From an uncultured Paracoccaceae bacterium (GTDB lineage Bacteria > Pseudomonadota > Alphaproteobacteria > Rhodobacterales > Rhodobacteraceae): DNA of 64,000 nt. The stretch covers positions 62,001 to 126,000 of the forward strand of contig CANLQK010000001.1 in the NCBI GenBank assembly GCA_947493255.1. The letters are read 5' to 3'. The translations under genes were made by a program, and so were the position numbers. This document shows, one piece after another, positions 8,433-17,932 of this stretch. Each line of letters starts with the position of its first letter. The first letter of the stretch is position 1. The notes beneath the pieces are model-generated. The model worked only from the letters and a program-made list of their open reading frames with translations, did not search any database and was not told where the DNA came from.

Positions 8433-9695
8433 TTAAAGGGCGCGATACCCAATGTCGGACCGGTAAAACCCTTCGGGCCAATCGATTTTCTTGATCATCG
8501 AATAGGCTTTTGCGTGAGCGTCTTTCAGGCTGTCACCGCGTGCTGTGACATTGAGAACCCGACCGCCTGTGGCTGTGACAACGCTATCAACCATTGTTGT
8601 GCCCGCGTGAAAGGTCATCTCTGAAGAGTTCTCAGGAAGGGCCTCTAGGCCATTGATTACGGTCCCTTTTTTGTAAGACCCCGGGTAGCCGTCAGCGGCC
8701 ATGACGATCGTCATGGCGTGATCATCGGCCCAATTGGGTGACACGTCAGCCAGGCGGCCTTCGGCACATGCAAGCAGAAGGTCGAGGATTTGACCGCCGA
8801 GCCGCATCATCAGGACCTGACATTCCGGATCACCAAAACGAACGTTGTATTCGACAAGCCTTGGCTGTCCGTCTTTGATCATGAGGCCAGCGTAAAGAAC
8901 ACCAGAGAACGGTGTGCCGCGTTTGGCCATTTCCGTAACGGTGGGTTTGACGATCTCGTTGAGGGCTTTGTCTGCGATTGCATCTGACAAGACAGGAGCA
9001 GGAGAATAGGCCCCCATACCGCCCGTATTCGGGCCTTCGTCACCATCAAAGGCGCGTTTGTGGTCTTGGGCTGTGCCGACGGGCAAAACTGTTTCGCCAT
9101 CGCATAGCAAGAAATAGGAAGCTTCTTCGCCTTCCATAAACTCTTCGATGACGACTTCGGCACCGGCATCGCCAAACTGCCCGCCCAACATGTCGTCAAT
9201 TGCGGCATGTGCGGTTTCAAGGTCCATTGCGACGACAACGCCTTTACCGGCAGCGAGGCCATCGGCCTTGATCACGATCGGTGCGCCTTGTTCTGTGACG
9301 TAGGATTTTGCCGGCTCGCTTTGCGTGAAATGCGCATATTTTGCCGTTGGAGCATCGCATGCGTCGCAAATTGCTTTTGTGAAAGCTTTGGACGATTCGA
9401 GCTGAGCTGCCGCCTGCGAACATCCGAAAACTGAAAGGCCAGCAGCGCGTAAAACGTCTGATACACCTGCTGCAAGAGGGGCCTCGGGGCCGATGATGAC
9501 GAAGTCGATGGCATTGTCGGCACAAAAGCTGGCAACCGCATCGCCGTCTTCGATATTAATTGTTGCGGTTTCGGCAAGCTGGGCAATACCGGCATTTCCT
9601 GGAGCGACAATCAGCCTGTCGCATTTCGGGTTTTGTTTCACGGCCCAAGCCAGTGAATGTTCGCGTCCGCCGCCGCCTAAAATAAGGATGTTCAT
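8433..9695 (-). CDS. purD: Phosphoribosylamine--glycine ligase
   Basis: A 420-residue GAR synthetase, the second step of de novo purine synthesis, joining glycine to phosphoribosylamine with ATP. The N-terminus MNILILGGGGREHSLAW is the family signature, followed by the ATP-grasp region (KADGLAAGKGV and GEEASYFLLCDG) and the signature RFGDPECQ near residue 300. The start is fixed by that N-terminal motif. It diverges from xseA, with only 64 bases between the two starts. Confidence 0.96.
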   Translation of the reverse strand: MNILILGGGGREHSLAWAVKQNPKCDRLIVAPGNAGIAQLAETATINIEDGDAVASFCADNAIDFVIIGPEAPLAAGVSDVLRAAGLSVFGCSQAAAQLESSKAFTKAICDACDAPTAKYAHFTQSEPAKSYVTEQGAPIVIKADGLAAGKGVVVAMDLETAHAAIDDMLGGQFGDAGAEVVIEEFMEGEEASYFLLCDGETVLPVGTAQDHKRAFDGDEGPNTGGMGAYSPAPVLSDAIADKALNEIVKPTVTEMAKRGTPFSGVLYAGLMIKDGQPRLVEYNVRFGDPECQVLMMRLGGQILDLLLACAEGRLADVSPNWADDHAMTIVMAADGYPGSYKKGTVINGLEALPENSSEMTFHAGTTMVDSVVTATGGRVLNVTARGDSLKDAHAKAYSMIKKIDWPEGFYRSDIGYRAL

Positions 9696-9759
9696 GTGCA
9701 ATTCCCTTCCGCTTGCCCGCGTTCTATTGTGGTGCCAAGTGCAGCACAAGGGGGCCGTA

Positions 9760-11253
9760 ATGGACCTAATCGACGAGCCAGAAAACGCCGGTAACACACC
9801 AGAATTCACTGTCAGTGAATTATCGGGTGCTGTGAAACGCGCAATCGAGGGTGAATTCGGTCATGTGCGTGTGAAAGCCGAGGTGGGGCGCGTTGTTAAA
9901 GCACGGTCGGGGCATTTGTATTTTGACCTCAAGGATGACCGGAACGTTTTGGCTTGCACCACGTGGAAGGGGCAAGTTTCGGCATTGTCCGTTATCCCCG
10001 AGGAAGGGATGGAGGTCGTCGTTCATGGCCGCATGACCACGTTTGGGAGCCAATCTAAATACCAGTTGAACGCGACAGAAGTTGCTGTCGCGGGTGTTGG
10101 TGCGTTGATGGCGATGTTGGATAAACGCAAAAAAGTCCTAGAAGCAGAAGGACTATTCAGCGCTGACCGAAAGCAAGCATTGCCGTATTTGCCTGATGTT
10201 ATCGGGGTTGTGACCTCGCCAACGGGGGCGGTCATCCGCGATATTTTACACCGATTGCGCGACCGGTTTCCGCGCAAAGTGTTGGTGTGGCCTGTCGCGG
10301 TTCAGGGCAAAGAATGCGCACCGCAAGTGGCCAGAGCCATTGAAGGGTTTAACGCAATGACGCCGGGGGGCGCATTGCCGCGCCCAGATTTGCTGATCGT
10401 TGCCCGTGGTGGAGGTTCAATCGAGGATTTGTGGGGGTTCAATGAGGAGGTGGTTGCACGCGCGGCTGCGGCCTCGGGGATCCCGCTGATTTCCGCCGTC
10501 GGGCACGAAACGGACACGACCTTGATTGACTATGTTTCGGACCAACGGGCGCCGACGCCGACGGCGGCCGCGGAGATGGCCGTTCCTGTGCGGTTGGATC
10601 TGATGGCGGCGGTCGACCAAATGGGTGCGCGCGCGAGCCGCGCAGTGATTGATGATGTCGCACGCAAAAAACAACGGGTTGCCGATTTGGCGCGGGTTTT
10701 GCCCAAGCCTAACCAACTGGCCGATGACGCACGGCAACGGTTTGATTACTGGTCAGAAAAGCTGGATGGAGCGTTGGCCAAACGCGTGACTGACGGCCGT
10801 TTACGGTTGGGTGATGCAGCTGGCTTGTTGCGGCCGTCCGTATTGAACAACCGGATTTCTCAGGCACAACGTGATCTGGTGCAGCGGTCTGAGCGACTGC
10901 GTGTAGAAGCGATTGCGGCTGCGCAAACACGTGCGGCTAAAGAGATGTCCAATGTGGTGCAGCGGCTGGCAAACGCGGCGCAAACTCAAACGGAACGATC
11001 ACGCGCGCGGTTAGACACGTTAGACCGAATGCGTGAAACATTGGGGTACCGCGCGACATTGCAACGCGGATATGCGGTGGTGCGTGGCGATGGCGAGGTT
11101 GTTACGACGGCTAAGTCCGCCAAGAAGGCCGAAGCCCTTGAAATTGAGTTCGCGGACGGCACGCTTTCGTCGACGCATGGTGCAACGGGCGACAAGCCAA
11201 AACCAAAATCCAAACCTAAACCGCCGCCTGAAAATCAAGGATCTTTGTTCTAG
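9760..11253 (+). CDS. xseA: Exodeoxyribonuclease VII large subunit
   Basis: A 497-residue catalytic subunit of exonuclease VII, which degrades single-stranded DNA from both ends. The N-terminal OB-fold region runs from TPEFTVSELSGAVKRAIEG to about residue 115, the catalytic domain holds GVVTSPTGAVIRDIL, PDLLIVARGGGSIEDLWGFN and SAVGHETDTTLIDYVSD, and a long coiled-coil region follows. The tail KPKPKSKPKPPP is proline/lysine-rich and ends in GSLF. The start MDLIDEPEN fits the family, and in-frame codons farther upstream lie over purD. The small subunit xseB is not in this window. Confidence 0.95.
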   Translation: MDLIDEPENAGNTPEFTVSELSGAVKRAIEGEFGHVRVKAEVGRVVKARSGHLYFDLKDDRNVLACTTWKGQVSALSVIPEEGMEVVVHGRMTTFGSQSKYQLNATEVAVAGVGALMAMLDKRKKVLEAEGLFSADRKQALPYLPDVIGVVTSPTGAVIRDILHRLRDRFPRKVLVWPVAVQGKECAPQVARAIEGFNAMTPGGALPRPDLLIVARGGGSIEDLWGFNEEVVARAAAASGIPLISAVGHETDTTLIDYVSDQRAPTPTAAAEMAVPVRLDLMAAVDQMGARASRAVIDDVARKKQRVADLARVLPKPNQLADDARQRFDYWSEKLDGALAKRVTDGRLRLGDAAGLLRPSVLNNRISQAQRDLVQRSERLRVEAIAAAQTRAAKEMSNVVQRLANAAQTQTERSRARLDTLDRMRETLGYRATLQRGYAVVRGDGEVVTTAKSAKKAEALEIEFADGTLSSTHGATGDKPKPKSKPKPPPENQGSLF

Positions 11254-11264
11254 GTGGCAAAGGG

Positions 11265-11657
11265 TCAGGCCCCGAGGCCTCCACAGATTAGTGGTTCGGC
11301 CTCGATCGCTTCGTAAAGTACTGTTGTGCCCGGAGTGTTCATGTAATCGGCGCGAATTTTGCCGTCTTGGTCGAAGACTTGCCAACATTGCGGGGTTTCG
11401 TTGTTTTCGTATGTAAAGCAAATGGTTGGGCCTGATGTCGAGGTGCCCTCGTACCACTTCCCGTTGACGCATTCTTGGCCGACAAACGACCAAATTACAC
11501 GGCGATTTGGGGCGTAATATTCGACACCGTAAGGTGTGTCGCCGGTTGAAAAGGTGAGTGTTTTCCCTTCGACGAGCGCTTCAAACGCGTCACCAGAAAG
11601 GGGCGTGTCTGCCAACGCAGGGACAGCAACAAAGATCGATAAGATAAGAAACCGCAT
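11265..11657 (-). CDS. Small secreted protein of unknown function
   Basis: A 130-residue protein with a clear signal peptide (MRFLILSIFVAVPALA, cleavage before DTPLSGDAFE). The mature domain has four cysteines (VGQECVN, TICFTY, PQCWQVF, PLICGG), suggesting two disulfides in the periplasm, and aromatic strand-like stretches (GVEYYAPNRRVIWSF). I know similar unnamed secreted proteins in rhodobacteria but no function. It is convergent with xseA, only 11 bases from its stop. Confidence 0.75.
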   Translation of the reverse strand: MRFLILSIFVAVPALADTPLSGDAFEALVEGKTLTFSTGDTPYGVEYYAPNRRVIWSFVGQECVNGKWYEGTSTSGPTICFTYENNETPQCWQVFDQDGKIRADYMNTPGTTVLYEAIEAEPLICGGLGA

Positions 11658-11703
11658 AGCATCACCTTACAGGATCTAGGGGGTTCGGCCACCGAGATTT
11701 GCG

Positions 11704-12738
11704 TTAGTCCATCGCCTGTTGCCATTGGGCGGCGCGAGGGTCCATCAGACGTCGCCACCTGTTTGGAAACAAAGATAAGGCAGCCATCATGGGCAAAGAG
11801 CGTGGCAACATGGGCATGTCGTGGGCTAACCGCAGGGTCGGAAAAGGTTTGATGGGGTTCGCGTGATGGTCCGAATGGCGGGGCGCGTTCAACATCAAGG
11901 CAGACGAGAAGAGGTGGGGCGCGTTCCATGAATGGCGGTCACTGACAGGTTCGGGTTTGCCGTTTGGCAAAATCTTGCGCGTTAGGCCGTAATGCTGGAC
12001 GTAGTCGGCCTGCATAAGTTGCATTTGCGCCAATCCGGCCATGCAAAGGGCCGCAAAAATTCCTTTGGGGCCCCCGATGAGTGCAGCGGCAGCTAAAAAG
12101 CCAGCCGCACCAAAGGTATAGGTGATATAAGGATGCCGCCACATGGGCCGGTTGAGGCGCGGGAAACGTTTATTTTCAGCGTGCAAACCTTGCATGAACC
12201 CACCTTTCCACGCGCGAAAGAAAAACCTGTAAAAGCTTTCGCCACGTTTTGCACTGGAGGGGTCGCGCGGCGTGCACACATGCACGTGGTGAACCAAAGT
12301 GTGCGACGATAGATGGTGGCCAAACAGCACAGAGATATAGACCCAACGGCCCGCGCGGCGCAGCCATCGACCGGGGCGATGGATAAGCTCGTGCGCGTTG
12401 GAATTGCTGACCTGCCCCATGAAAAGGCCCGCGCTAAGTACGACCAAACATTTTTCCCATGTGACCAAGTTTGTTGCCCCACCTACAGCGGCGACGACCA
12501 ATATCCATACACCGAGATGAACAACCGCCAAAGTCAGTGACAGCCAATCGGCAGATGGGAATTCTTCACCGTCTACAGTGGCGAGTGTTGCGCCGATCAG
12601 TTCGTCCAACACGGCGATCAATACGCTGATCCAGAGCCAGCCCGACAAGGCCCAGACGCCGCCCCAAATCGCGCCCGCTGCAATCAACGCCGGGGCCGTT
12701 AACGTGACGACAGCAAAAATTGGAAGCGGATTACGCAC
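11704..12738 (-). CDS. AlkB-type membrane-bound diiron hydroxylase (alkane 1-monooxygenase family)
   Basis: 344 residues, six or so hydrophobic segments and the histidine boxes of the AlkB/XylM family: HELIHRP, HHLSSHTLVHHVH and PRHSDHHA. These ligate a diiron centre that hydroxylates hydrocarbon or fatty substrates using electrons from rubredoxin. The Trp/Tyr-rich hydrophobic N-terminus sits in the inner membrane. No rubredoxin or rubredoxin reductase gene is adjacent, so electron supply must come from elsewhere. The substrate (alkane, fatty acid, carotenoid or other) cannot be told from sequence alone. Confidence 0.85.
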   Translation of the reverse strand: MRNPLPIFAVVTLTAPALIAAGAIWGGVWALSGWLWISVLIAVLDELIGATLATVDGEEFPSADWLSLTLAVVHLGVWILVVAAVGGATNLVTWEKCLVVLSAGLFMGQVSNSNAHELIHRPGRWLRRAGRWVYISVLFGHHLSSHTLVHHVHVCTPRDPSSAKRGESFYRFFFRAWKGGFMQGLHAENKRFPRLNRPMWRHPYITYTFGAAGFLAAAALIGGPKGIFAALCMAGLAQMQLMQADYVQHYGLTRKILPNGKPEPVSDRHSWNAPHLFSSALMLNAPRHSDHHANPIKPFPTLRLAHDMPMLPRSLPMMAALSLFPNRWRRLMDPRAAQWQQAMD

Positions 12739-12884
12739 CTGATGGTCCTTTGAAACAAGATTCGGGGCCTACATAGCACGACAGGGCGGCCGAACCACGC
12801 GAAGGGTGCGGAAAAATCGCGCTGGCGGGTTTCTTCCACCAGCCTACGCCATTAGGTGTTACGAAATACCTATCGGAGCACGTA

Positions 12885-14540
12885 ATGGCGTTTTTCAAGA
12901 AGCTCAAAGACCGCTTATTCAAATCCTCGTCCAAAATCGAAGACGGTTTAGATGCCATCGTCGAAGATGGTGGCGTTGAAGAAGATGTTGTTGTCGAAGA
13001 TTCAGATGGTGGCGATACCGCCGCATTGGCCGAGGCTGAAGCGGCTGAATTGGCGGTCGCACAAGAACAGGCAGAGGCCGCAGTCCGCGCCGCTGAAGCG
13101 CAAGAGGCGGAGCGCCGAGCCCAAGAAGCCGCTGAAGAAGCGAAGCTAAAGGAGGAAGCCGAAGCCGCAAGGTTGGAGGCCGAACAACAGGCCCAAATTG
13201 CAGCACAGGCCGAGGCCGCTCGACAAGCGGAGGCTGCCGCGCAAGCCCAGCGTATGAAAGAAGACGCCGAACGTGCAGAAGCGGCACGACAAGAGGCCGA
13301 ACGTGAAGCGCAAGAATTAGCCGCAGCGGCAGAGGCCGATGCGCAGGCGCAGGCAGCAGCAGAAGTTGCCCGAAAGGCGGCAGAACAGGCTGCAGAACAG
13401 GCCGCCCGTGCCGAAGAAGCGCGACTGGCCGATATTGCCGCACGCGAAGAGGAAGATCGCAAGCAGGCCCAGGCCGCGCGTGAAGCGGAACAGCAACGCG
13501 CGGCACAAGAGGCTGCGGAACGTGAAGCCGCGGCCAAAGAGGCCGAACGTTTGGCCGAAGAAGCAGAAACCGCGCGCGCCGCTAAGGAAGAAGCAGAGCG
13601 AGTAAGGGCCGAAGCGGAGAAGGCTGAGAAAGAAAAAGAAGCGGCTGCCGCCAAACCGGGCTTGCTTGGCCGATTGTTGGGACGGGGTGAAAAGAAAACC
13701 GTTGTCCGGCGTGAACTAGACGACGATATGCTTGAGCAGCTTGAAGAATTACTGATCAGCGCAGACATGGGCGTTGATACGGCGCTTCGTGTCACTGCGA
13801 ATATGGCTGAGGGCCGGTTCGGAAAGCGGTTGTCGACCGACGAGATTAAAACCCTGTTGGCAGCTGAAGTGACGCGGATCATGGAACCCGTGGCCCGCCC
13901 TATGCCGCTTTACCCGACCAAACCACAGGTCGTTCTGGTCGTTGGTGTTAACGGGTCTGGCAAAACGACGACAATTGGCAAGCTGGCGAGCCAGTTCCAA
14001 GCGGCCGGCAAGAAAGTTGTTATCGCGGCGGGGGATACATTCCGTGCGGCGGCCGTGGAACAATTGCAGGTTTGGGGAGACCGTGCCGGTGTGCCGGTCT
14101 TGACGGCACCCGAAGGGTCCGACCCAGCGTCGCTTGCGTTTGATGCGATGGAACAAGCAGGGCGCGATGGTGCGGATTTGTTGATGATCGATACGGCGGG
14201 GCGTTTGCAAAACCGTGCAGATTTGATGGAAGAGCTTTCTAAGATCGTGCGCGTTATCCGCAAGAAGGACCCCGATGCGCCCCATAATACGTTGTTGGTT
14301 TTGGATGCGACGACAGGTCAAAACGCGCTGAGCCAAGTAAAGACGTTTCAAGAATTGGCCGACGTGTCGGGCTTGGTAATGACGAAACTAGATGGAACAG
14401 CCAAGGGCGGTGTTTTGGTCGCGCTGGCCGACAAGTTTGGCCTACCGATCCATGCGATTGGGGTGGGTGAGCAGATTGATGACCTGGCACCGTTTGACCC
14501 CGAAGACTTTGCAGCTGCGCTGATGGGAACCGATCGATGA
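12885..14540 (+). CDS. ftsY: Signal recognition particle receptor FtsY
   Basis: A 551-residue SRP receptor. The N-terminal 20 residues are amphipathic and basic (MAFFKKLKDRLFKSSSK), then residues about 45-255 are an Ala/Glu/Gln/Arg-rich predicted coiled coil, the acidic A domain, longer than the core needs. The NG GTPase has P-loop GVNGSGKT at 354-361, DTFRAAAVEQL, DTAGRL, and TKLDGTAKGG. It receives SRP-ribosome complexes at the inner membrane. GGAG sits seven bases before the ATG. Its stop overlaps the next start by ATGA, so a secreted protein pair is translationally coupled to it. Confidence 0.96.
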   Translation: MAFFKKLKDRLFKSSSKIEDGLDAIVEDGGVEEDVVVEDSDGGDTAALAEAEAAELAVAQEQAEAAVRAAEAQEAERRAQEAAEEAKLKEEAEAARLEAEQQAQIAAQAEAARQAEAAAQAQRMKEDAERAEAARQEAEREAQELAAAAEADAQAQAAAEVARKAAEQAAEQAARAEEARLADIAAREEEDRKQAQAAREAEQQRAAQEAAEREAAAKEAERLAEEAETARAAKEEAERVRAEAEKAEKEKEAAAAKPGLLGRLLGRGEKKTVVRRELDDDMLEQLEELLISADMGVDTALRVTANMAEGRFGKRLSTDEIKTLLAAEVTRIMEPVARPMPLYPTKPQVVLVVGVNGSGKTTTIGKLASQFQAAGKKVVIAAGDTFRAAAVEQLQVWGDRAGVPVLTAPEGSDPASLAFDAMEQAGRDGADLLMIDTAGRLQNRADLMEELSKIVRVIRKKDPDAPHNTLLVLDATTGQNALSQVKTFQELADVSGLVMTKLDGTAKGGVLVALADKFGLPIHAIGVGEQIDDLAPFDPEDFAAALMGTDR

Positions 14541-15466
14541 AACACACCTTAGCAGCAATCGCGATCTGCGCCGCAGCACCTGCGTTGGCACAAGACAGGA
14601 TGTCGTTGGACCAATGCGTGCAAAGCTGGGACGCTGTGTTTGGTTTGACGGGGTTGCCAATCGCGCAGTTACAGGTGGACGTTGACAGTTCGGGGTGGTG
14701 CGTCATTCAAGAAGGCACGTTCGCCATTGAAGTTGCATCGCGCATTCGGGTTGATAGCTTGAAATGGCGAGCGTCCGAAATTGATCGTCTTATATCGGAC
14801 GGATTGCCGCCACGAAGCATAGAAATATACGGCGAGCGTTTGGGTGTTCTGCCGCAAACAGGCGACCCTGTTTACGACTACCTTCTTGGACTTCAGACGC
14901 GTGAAACAGAAGTCGATTTCGGGGTGTCCGCCCGCTGGGATGGTGTGCAGAATGCAGTTGTTGTTGATGAAGGTTATGTTGTTTTTGACGAAACGAACCG
15001 CATCGACGTGACCGGCCGAATGGAGGGGGTAGACCTGACCGATATGGCGTCAATCCAGACCAGTGTTGGGACAATGGGCCTGAAAAGCTTGGAGTTGAAG
15101 GCGACATTCGATGGTTGGTTTGAAGACTACCTTGCACTGGAGCTTGGGGTCGCAGTTTTAACCAAACCTGATGTTGCACCAGAAGTGCAGGTTGCGGGTT
15201 TGCAACAGCACGCCGTTGGGTTCATTGCCGAGTTTCCAGACGCCGTTTTACCGGACGTCGCGCGTGATGCCTTGTCGGCATTCATTATGGATCTGCCGAC
15301 GCCGCGCGGCACCTTGCAGGTTCAACTCAATGCAGATCCTGTGATTGGTGCACGTCGTTTGGCGCCGCTGAGGTTTGCAAACGCGGAACAAGACCAACGC
15401 GACCTTCTTGAAATTGTTTTGGACGGAGTTCGCTTGCTGGTCACTTGGTCACCCACACGGGAGTAG
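14537..15466 (+). CDS. Secreted protein of unknown function, paralogue of the next gene
   Basis: 309 residues with a signal peptide (MKHTLAAIAICAAAPALA, cleaved before QDRMSLDQC). The mature region starts with a DRM-x-L-x-x-C motif that is repeated in the neighbouring protein. Predicted beta-rich segments follow (VNFG-like repeats such as VDVTGRMEGVDL and GLKSLELKATFDGW), resembling lipid-binding beta-taco proteins of the periplasm, but I cannot assign a family. The start overlaps the ftsY stop (ATGA). The next gene begins four bases after its stop, so the block ftsY to the DMT transporter is one operon. Confidence 0.75.
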   Translation: MKHTLAAIAICAAAPALAQDRMSLDQCVQSWDAVFGLTGLPIAQLQVDVDSSGWCVIQEGTFAIEVASRIRVDSLKWRASEIDRLISDGLPPRSIEIYGERLGVLPQTGDPVYDYLLGLQTRETEVDFGVSARWDGVQNAVVVDEGYVVFDETNRIDVTGRMEGVDLTDMASIQTSVGTMGLKSLELKATFDGWFEDYLALELGVAVLTKPDVAPEVQVAGLQQHAVGFIAEFPDAVLPDVARDALSAFIMDLPTPRGTLQVQLNADPVIGARRLAPLRFANAEQDQRDLLEIVLDGVRLLVTWSPTRE

Positions 15467-15470
15467 ATTG

Positions 15471-16394
15471 ATGAGATACCTGTTTGTAGCCGCTATGATG
15501 TGTGCCGCCCAACCTGCGGCGGCATTTGACAGGATGTTATTGAGCGATTGTCAGGCATCTTTTGAACGGTTGGCCGAATTGGTCGACCCTGCTAGCGCCG
15601 AGACAAAAGTTCGTTTGCGATCAATCAGCGCGACGTTCGATGGTTGGTGCAAGATTGACGGCGGTGCACCCGGGTTTGATGACGTCGAATTTGATACATT
15701 TATCTGGCGTTCCGAAGAGACATCGAGGTGGGTAAATGACGAGATCCCACCGTTAGGTTTGCAATTGCGGATTACAGGCCTTGATCCAGATTCTATGGAA
15801 GACAGCCCACCGACAAACCGCCCACCAGTAACCGTAGACGCCACGCTACGGCAGGACCCCGCTGCTGGCCAAGTCATTCTTGAACAGGTCGTCATGGCCA
15901 ACGATGCCGGTGATCGTGTGACGCTGTCTGGGGTGTTTGACCGCGTCTTTCTGTCGTCCCCGTCTATGATGCAGGTGTCTGTAGGATCGGCCGTTTTCAA
16001 AGCAGGTTTGATGTCACTGACACTAGACGGAACCCATCGAAACCCTTTTGGGGCTGAGTTTTCTGGAAGCTTCAACGTTGACGGTAATCTACGGGAAGGG
16101 GACGTGTTTTCTACGATTTCGAGTCTGCCGGATGGTGTCATCGATGATGCGTCGCGTGCAGAACTAACAGCGTTTGCAGAGGACCTACCAAAACCCGTGG
16201 GGACATTGGATATTGTCGTCGGGTCTGAACGTGGTCTCGGTTTGATGCAGGTTGGTGCAGCGATGTACAATTTGGCAACCTATGCCGCGGGCGATTCAAC
16301 GAGCGGAAACTCTGGCGGCCGGGAACTTGGCATCTTATTTGATGGTATCACAGTGTCTGCGGACTGGGCCCCACGTGACGGACAAACTGATTGA
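15471..16394 (+). CDS. Secreted protein of unknown function, paralogue of the preceding gene
   Basis: 307 residues with a signal peptide (MRYLFVAAMMCAAQPAAA before FDRMLLSDC). It shares with the upstream protein the DRM-x-L-x-x-C start of the mature chain, a GWC motif at a similar distance, the central repeated pattern (VTLSGVFDRV, SLTLDGTHRNPFGAEFSG) and a C-terminal LPKPVGTLDIVV versus LPTPRGTLQVQL. That makes a tandem duplication likely. The start follows the previous stop by four bases. Function is unknown, and periplasmic or outer-membrane-associated location is inferred from the signal peptide. Confidence 0.75.
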   Translation: MRYLFVAAMMCAAQPAAAFDRMLLSDCQASFERLAELVDPASAETKVRLRSISATFDGWCKIDGGAPGFDDVEFDTFIWRSEETSRWVNDEIPPLGLQLRITGLDPDSMEDSPPTNRPPVTVDATLRQDPAAGQVILEQVVMANDAGDRVTLSGVFDRVFLSSPSMMQVSVGSAVFKAGLMSLTLDGTHRNPFGAEFSGSFNVDGNLREGDVFSTISSLPDGVIDDASRAELTAFAEDLPKPVGTLDIVVGSERGLGLMQVGAAMYNLATYAAGDSTSGNSGGRELGILFDGITVSADWAPRDGQTD

Positions 16395-17293
16395 CCGATT
16401 GGATCATCAGTATTGCTGGCACCCCTGAAGGGGCCAGATGGGCCACTGGCCTGGCGTTGATATCTGCGATCGCACATGCGGCGTTTGGGGCGTTGCAAAA
16501 GGGGCGGCACGATCCGTGGCTGGCCCGTGGTGCAATCGATGTGTGGTTGGTTGTGATATCGGCGCCCGTTGCGCTTTTTCTGGTACCCTGGCCAAATTCG
16601 ACAACGTTCTTGATGCTGTTGGGCGCTATGGTGATCCATTTTGCCTATAAGTTAACGGTCGCCTTGGCCTATGAACGGGCGGCTTACACCGTTGTTTATC
16701 CGGTTATTCGTGGGACGGGCCCCTTGGTCACGGTTGTGGGCGCCAGCCTATTTTTTGGCGAGTTCTTCACACCGATGCAATGGGCCGGTGTGGCCACGTT
16801 ATCGGCGGCCATGTTGCTGCTGGCGCTGCGAAATATGGCAGCAGAACAAGTTGATTTACGGGGTTTGAAAATTGGCTTGGTTTGGGCGGTTGCCGGTGGG
16901 CTGACAGTGGCGTGTTATACGGTTTGGGACGCCTACGGTATTCGCCAAAGCCCTGATCCGTTTACGTTTTTGGCTTGGTTTTTCTTCCTGACGGCTTTGG
17001 ATTTCCCCATTCTGGCTGCTTTACGGATACGGCGCACGGGCATCCCCGGTGGAGCCATGTCACTGGCATGGCGCGGTTTTGCGGGGGCGCTGATCGCATG
17101 GGTGAGTTTTGGCGGCGTCATGTTGGCCACACGATTGGACAAAGTCGGGGAAGCGGCCGTATTGCGCGAAACGTCAACCGTTTTTGCCGCGTTGATCGGG
17201 TGGTTCATTTTGGGTGAAACCGTAGGGCCCCGACGACTTATTTTGATGGCTTGTATCGCTTTGGGGGCTGTAATGGTCGAACTGGGAGGTTAA
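16391..17293 (+). CDS. DMT superfamily transporter (EamA type)
   Basis: A 300-residue inner-membrane protein with about ten hydrophobic segments and two EamA repeats, the second starting near GLKIGLVWAVAGGLTVACY. Such proteins export amino acids or other metabolites, but the substrate is not deducible. Translation seems to start at a TTG overlapping the previous stop (TTGA), giving MTDWIISIAGTP. The unusual start is supported by the overlap and by the absence of a better one upstream. It continues the ftsY operon into yciB. Confidence 0.85.
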   Translation: MTDWIISIAGTPEGARWATGLALISAIAHAAFGALQKGRHDPWLARGAIDVWLVVISAPVALFLVPWPNSTTFLMLLGAMVIHFAYKLTVALAYERAAYTVVYPVIRGTGPLVTVVGASLFFGEFFTPMQWAGVATLSAAMLLLALRNMAAEQVDLRGLKIGLVWAVAGGLTVACYTVWDAYGIRQSPDPFTFLAWFFFLTALDFPILAALRIRRTGIPGGAMSLAWRGFAGALIAWVSFGGVMLATRLDKVGEAAVLRETSTVFAALIGWFILGETVGPRRLILMACIALGAVMVELGG

Positions 17294-17302
17294 GTGGGGC
17301 AT

Positions 17303-17932
17303 ATGACAGAAAAATCAGTAAACCCTGTATTGAAGCAGGTCCTTGAATTGGGGCCGACCATTGCGTTCTTTGTGCTCTATTTACGCATCAAAGAAGACGT
17401 TTTTACGTTTGGCGGCACAGAGTATTCTGGTTTTATCGTCGCGACGATTGTTTTTGTTCCGATCCTTTTGGTCGCGATGGGGATCTTGTGGTTCCTGACC
17501 GGTAAACTAAGCCGAATTCAGGTGTTTACAGCGTTCATGGTTATCTTCTTTGGCGGCCTAACGGCATGGTTCAACGACGAGCGGTTTTTCAAAATGAAAA
17601 CCAGCATCGTCAATGGGTTGTTTGCCGTTATCCTTGGTGTCGGCCTTTTGCGCGGCAAAAGCCTTTTGCAGTGGGTGATGGGGGACATGATGCCGATGGA
17701 GCCAGAGGGTTGGATGATCTTGACGCGCAGATTGGCCTTGGCATTTGCAGCGTTGGCTATTGCGAATGAAATCGTTTGGCGCACAATGTCGACTGACGCA
17801 TGGGTGAAGATTGAAACTTTTGGCTTTCCTTTGGCCTTGTTCGTTTTCTTGTGGTCACAGATTGTGATGCTTCAGAAATACCTGATCGAACCAGAACAGG
17901 ACGATGACGCAGAAGCGGGGACGGATCTATGA
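17303..17932 (+). CDS. yciB: Inner membrane-spanning protein YciB (intracellular septation protein A family)
   Basis: About 209 residues, six predicted membrane segments. Family hallmarks are LELGPTIAFFVLY near the N-terminus, GGLTAWFNDERFFKMKTS in the middle and LALAFAALAIANEIVW in the last third. In E. coli YciB links cell-envelope synthesis and septation. An in-frame GTG nine bases upstream is an alternative start, better spaced from GGGAGG, so the N-terminus is uncertain by three residues. The 3' end overlaps the PilZ gene on the opposite strand by six bases. Confidence 0.9.
   Translation: MTEKSVNPVLKQVLELGPTIAFFVLYLRIKEDVFTFGGTEYSGFIVATIVFVPILLVAMGILWFLTGKLSRIQVFTAFMVIFFGGLTAWFNDERFFKMKTSIVNGLFAVILGVGLLRGKSLLQWVMGDMMPMEPEGWMILTRRLALAFAALAIANEIVWRTMSTDAWVKIETFGFPLALFVFLWSQIVMLQKYLIEPEQDDDAEAGTDL

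Noticed and set aside
12731-13882. A 383-residue open frame, Ser/Ala-rich, antisense to ftsY
   Set aside because: It is the reverse reading of the Ala/Glu/Gln-rich coiled coil of FtsY; low complexity and no ribosome site make it an artefact of codon bias.
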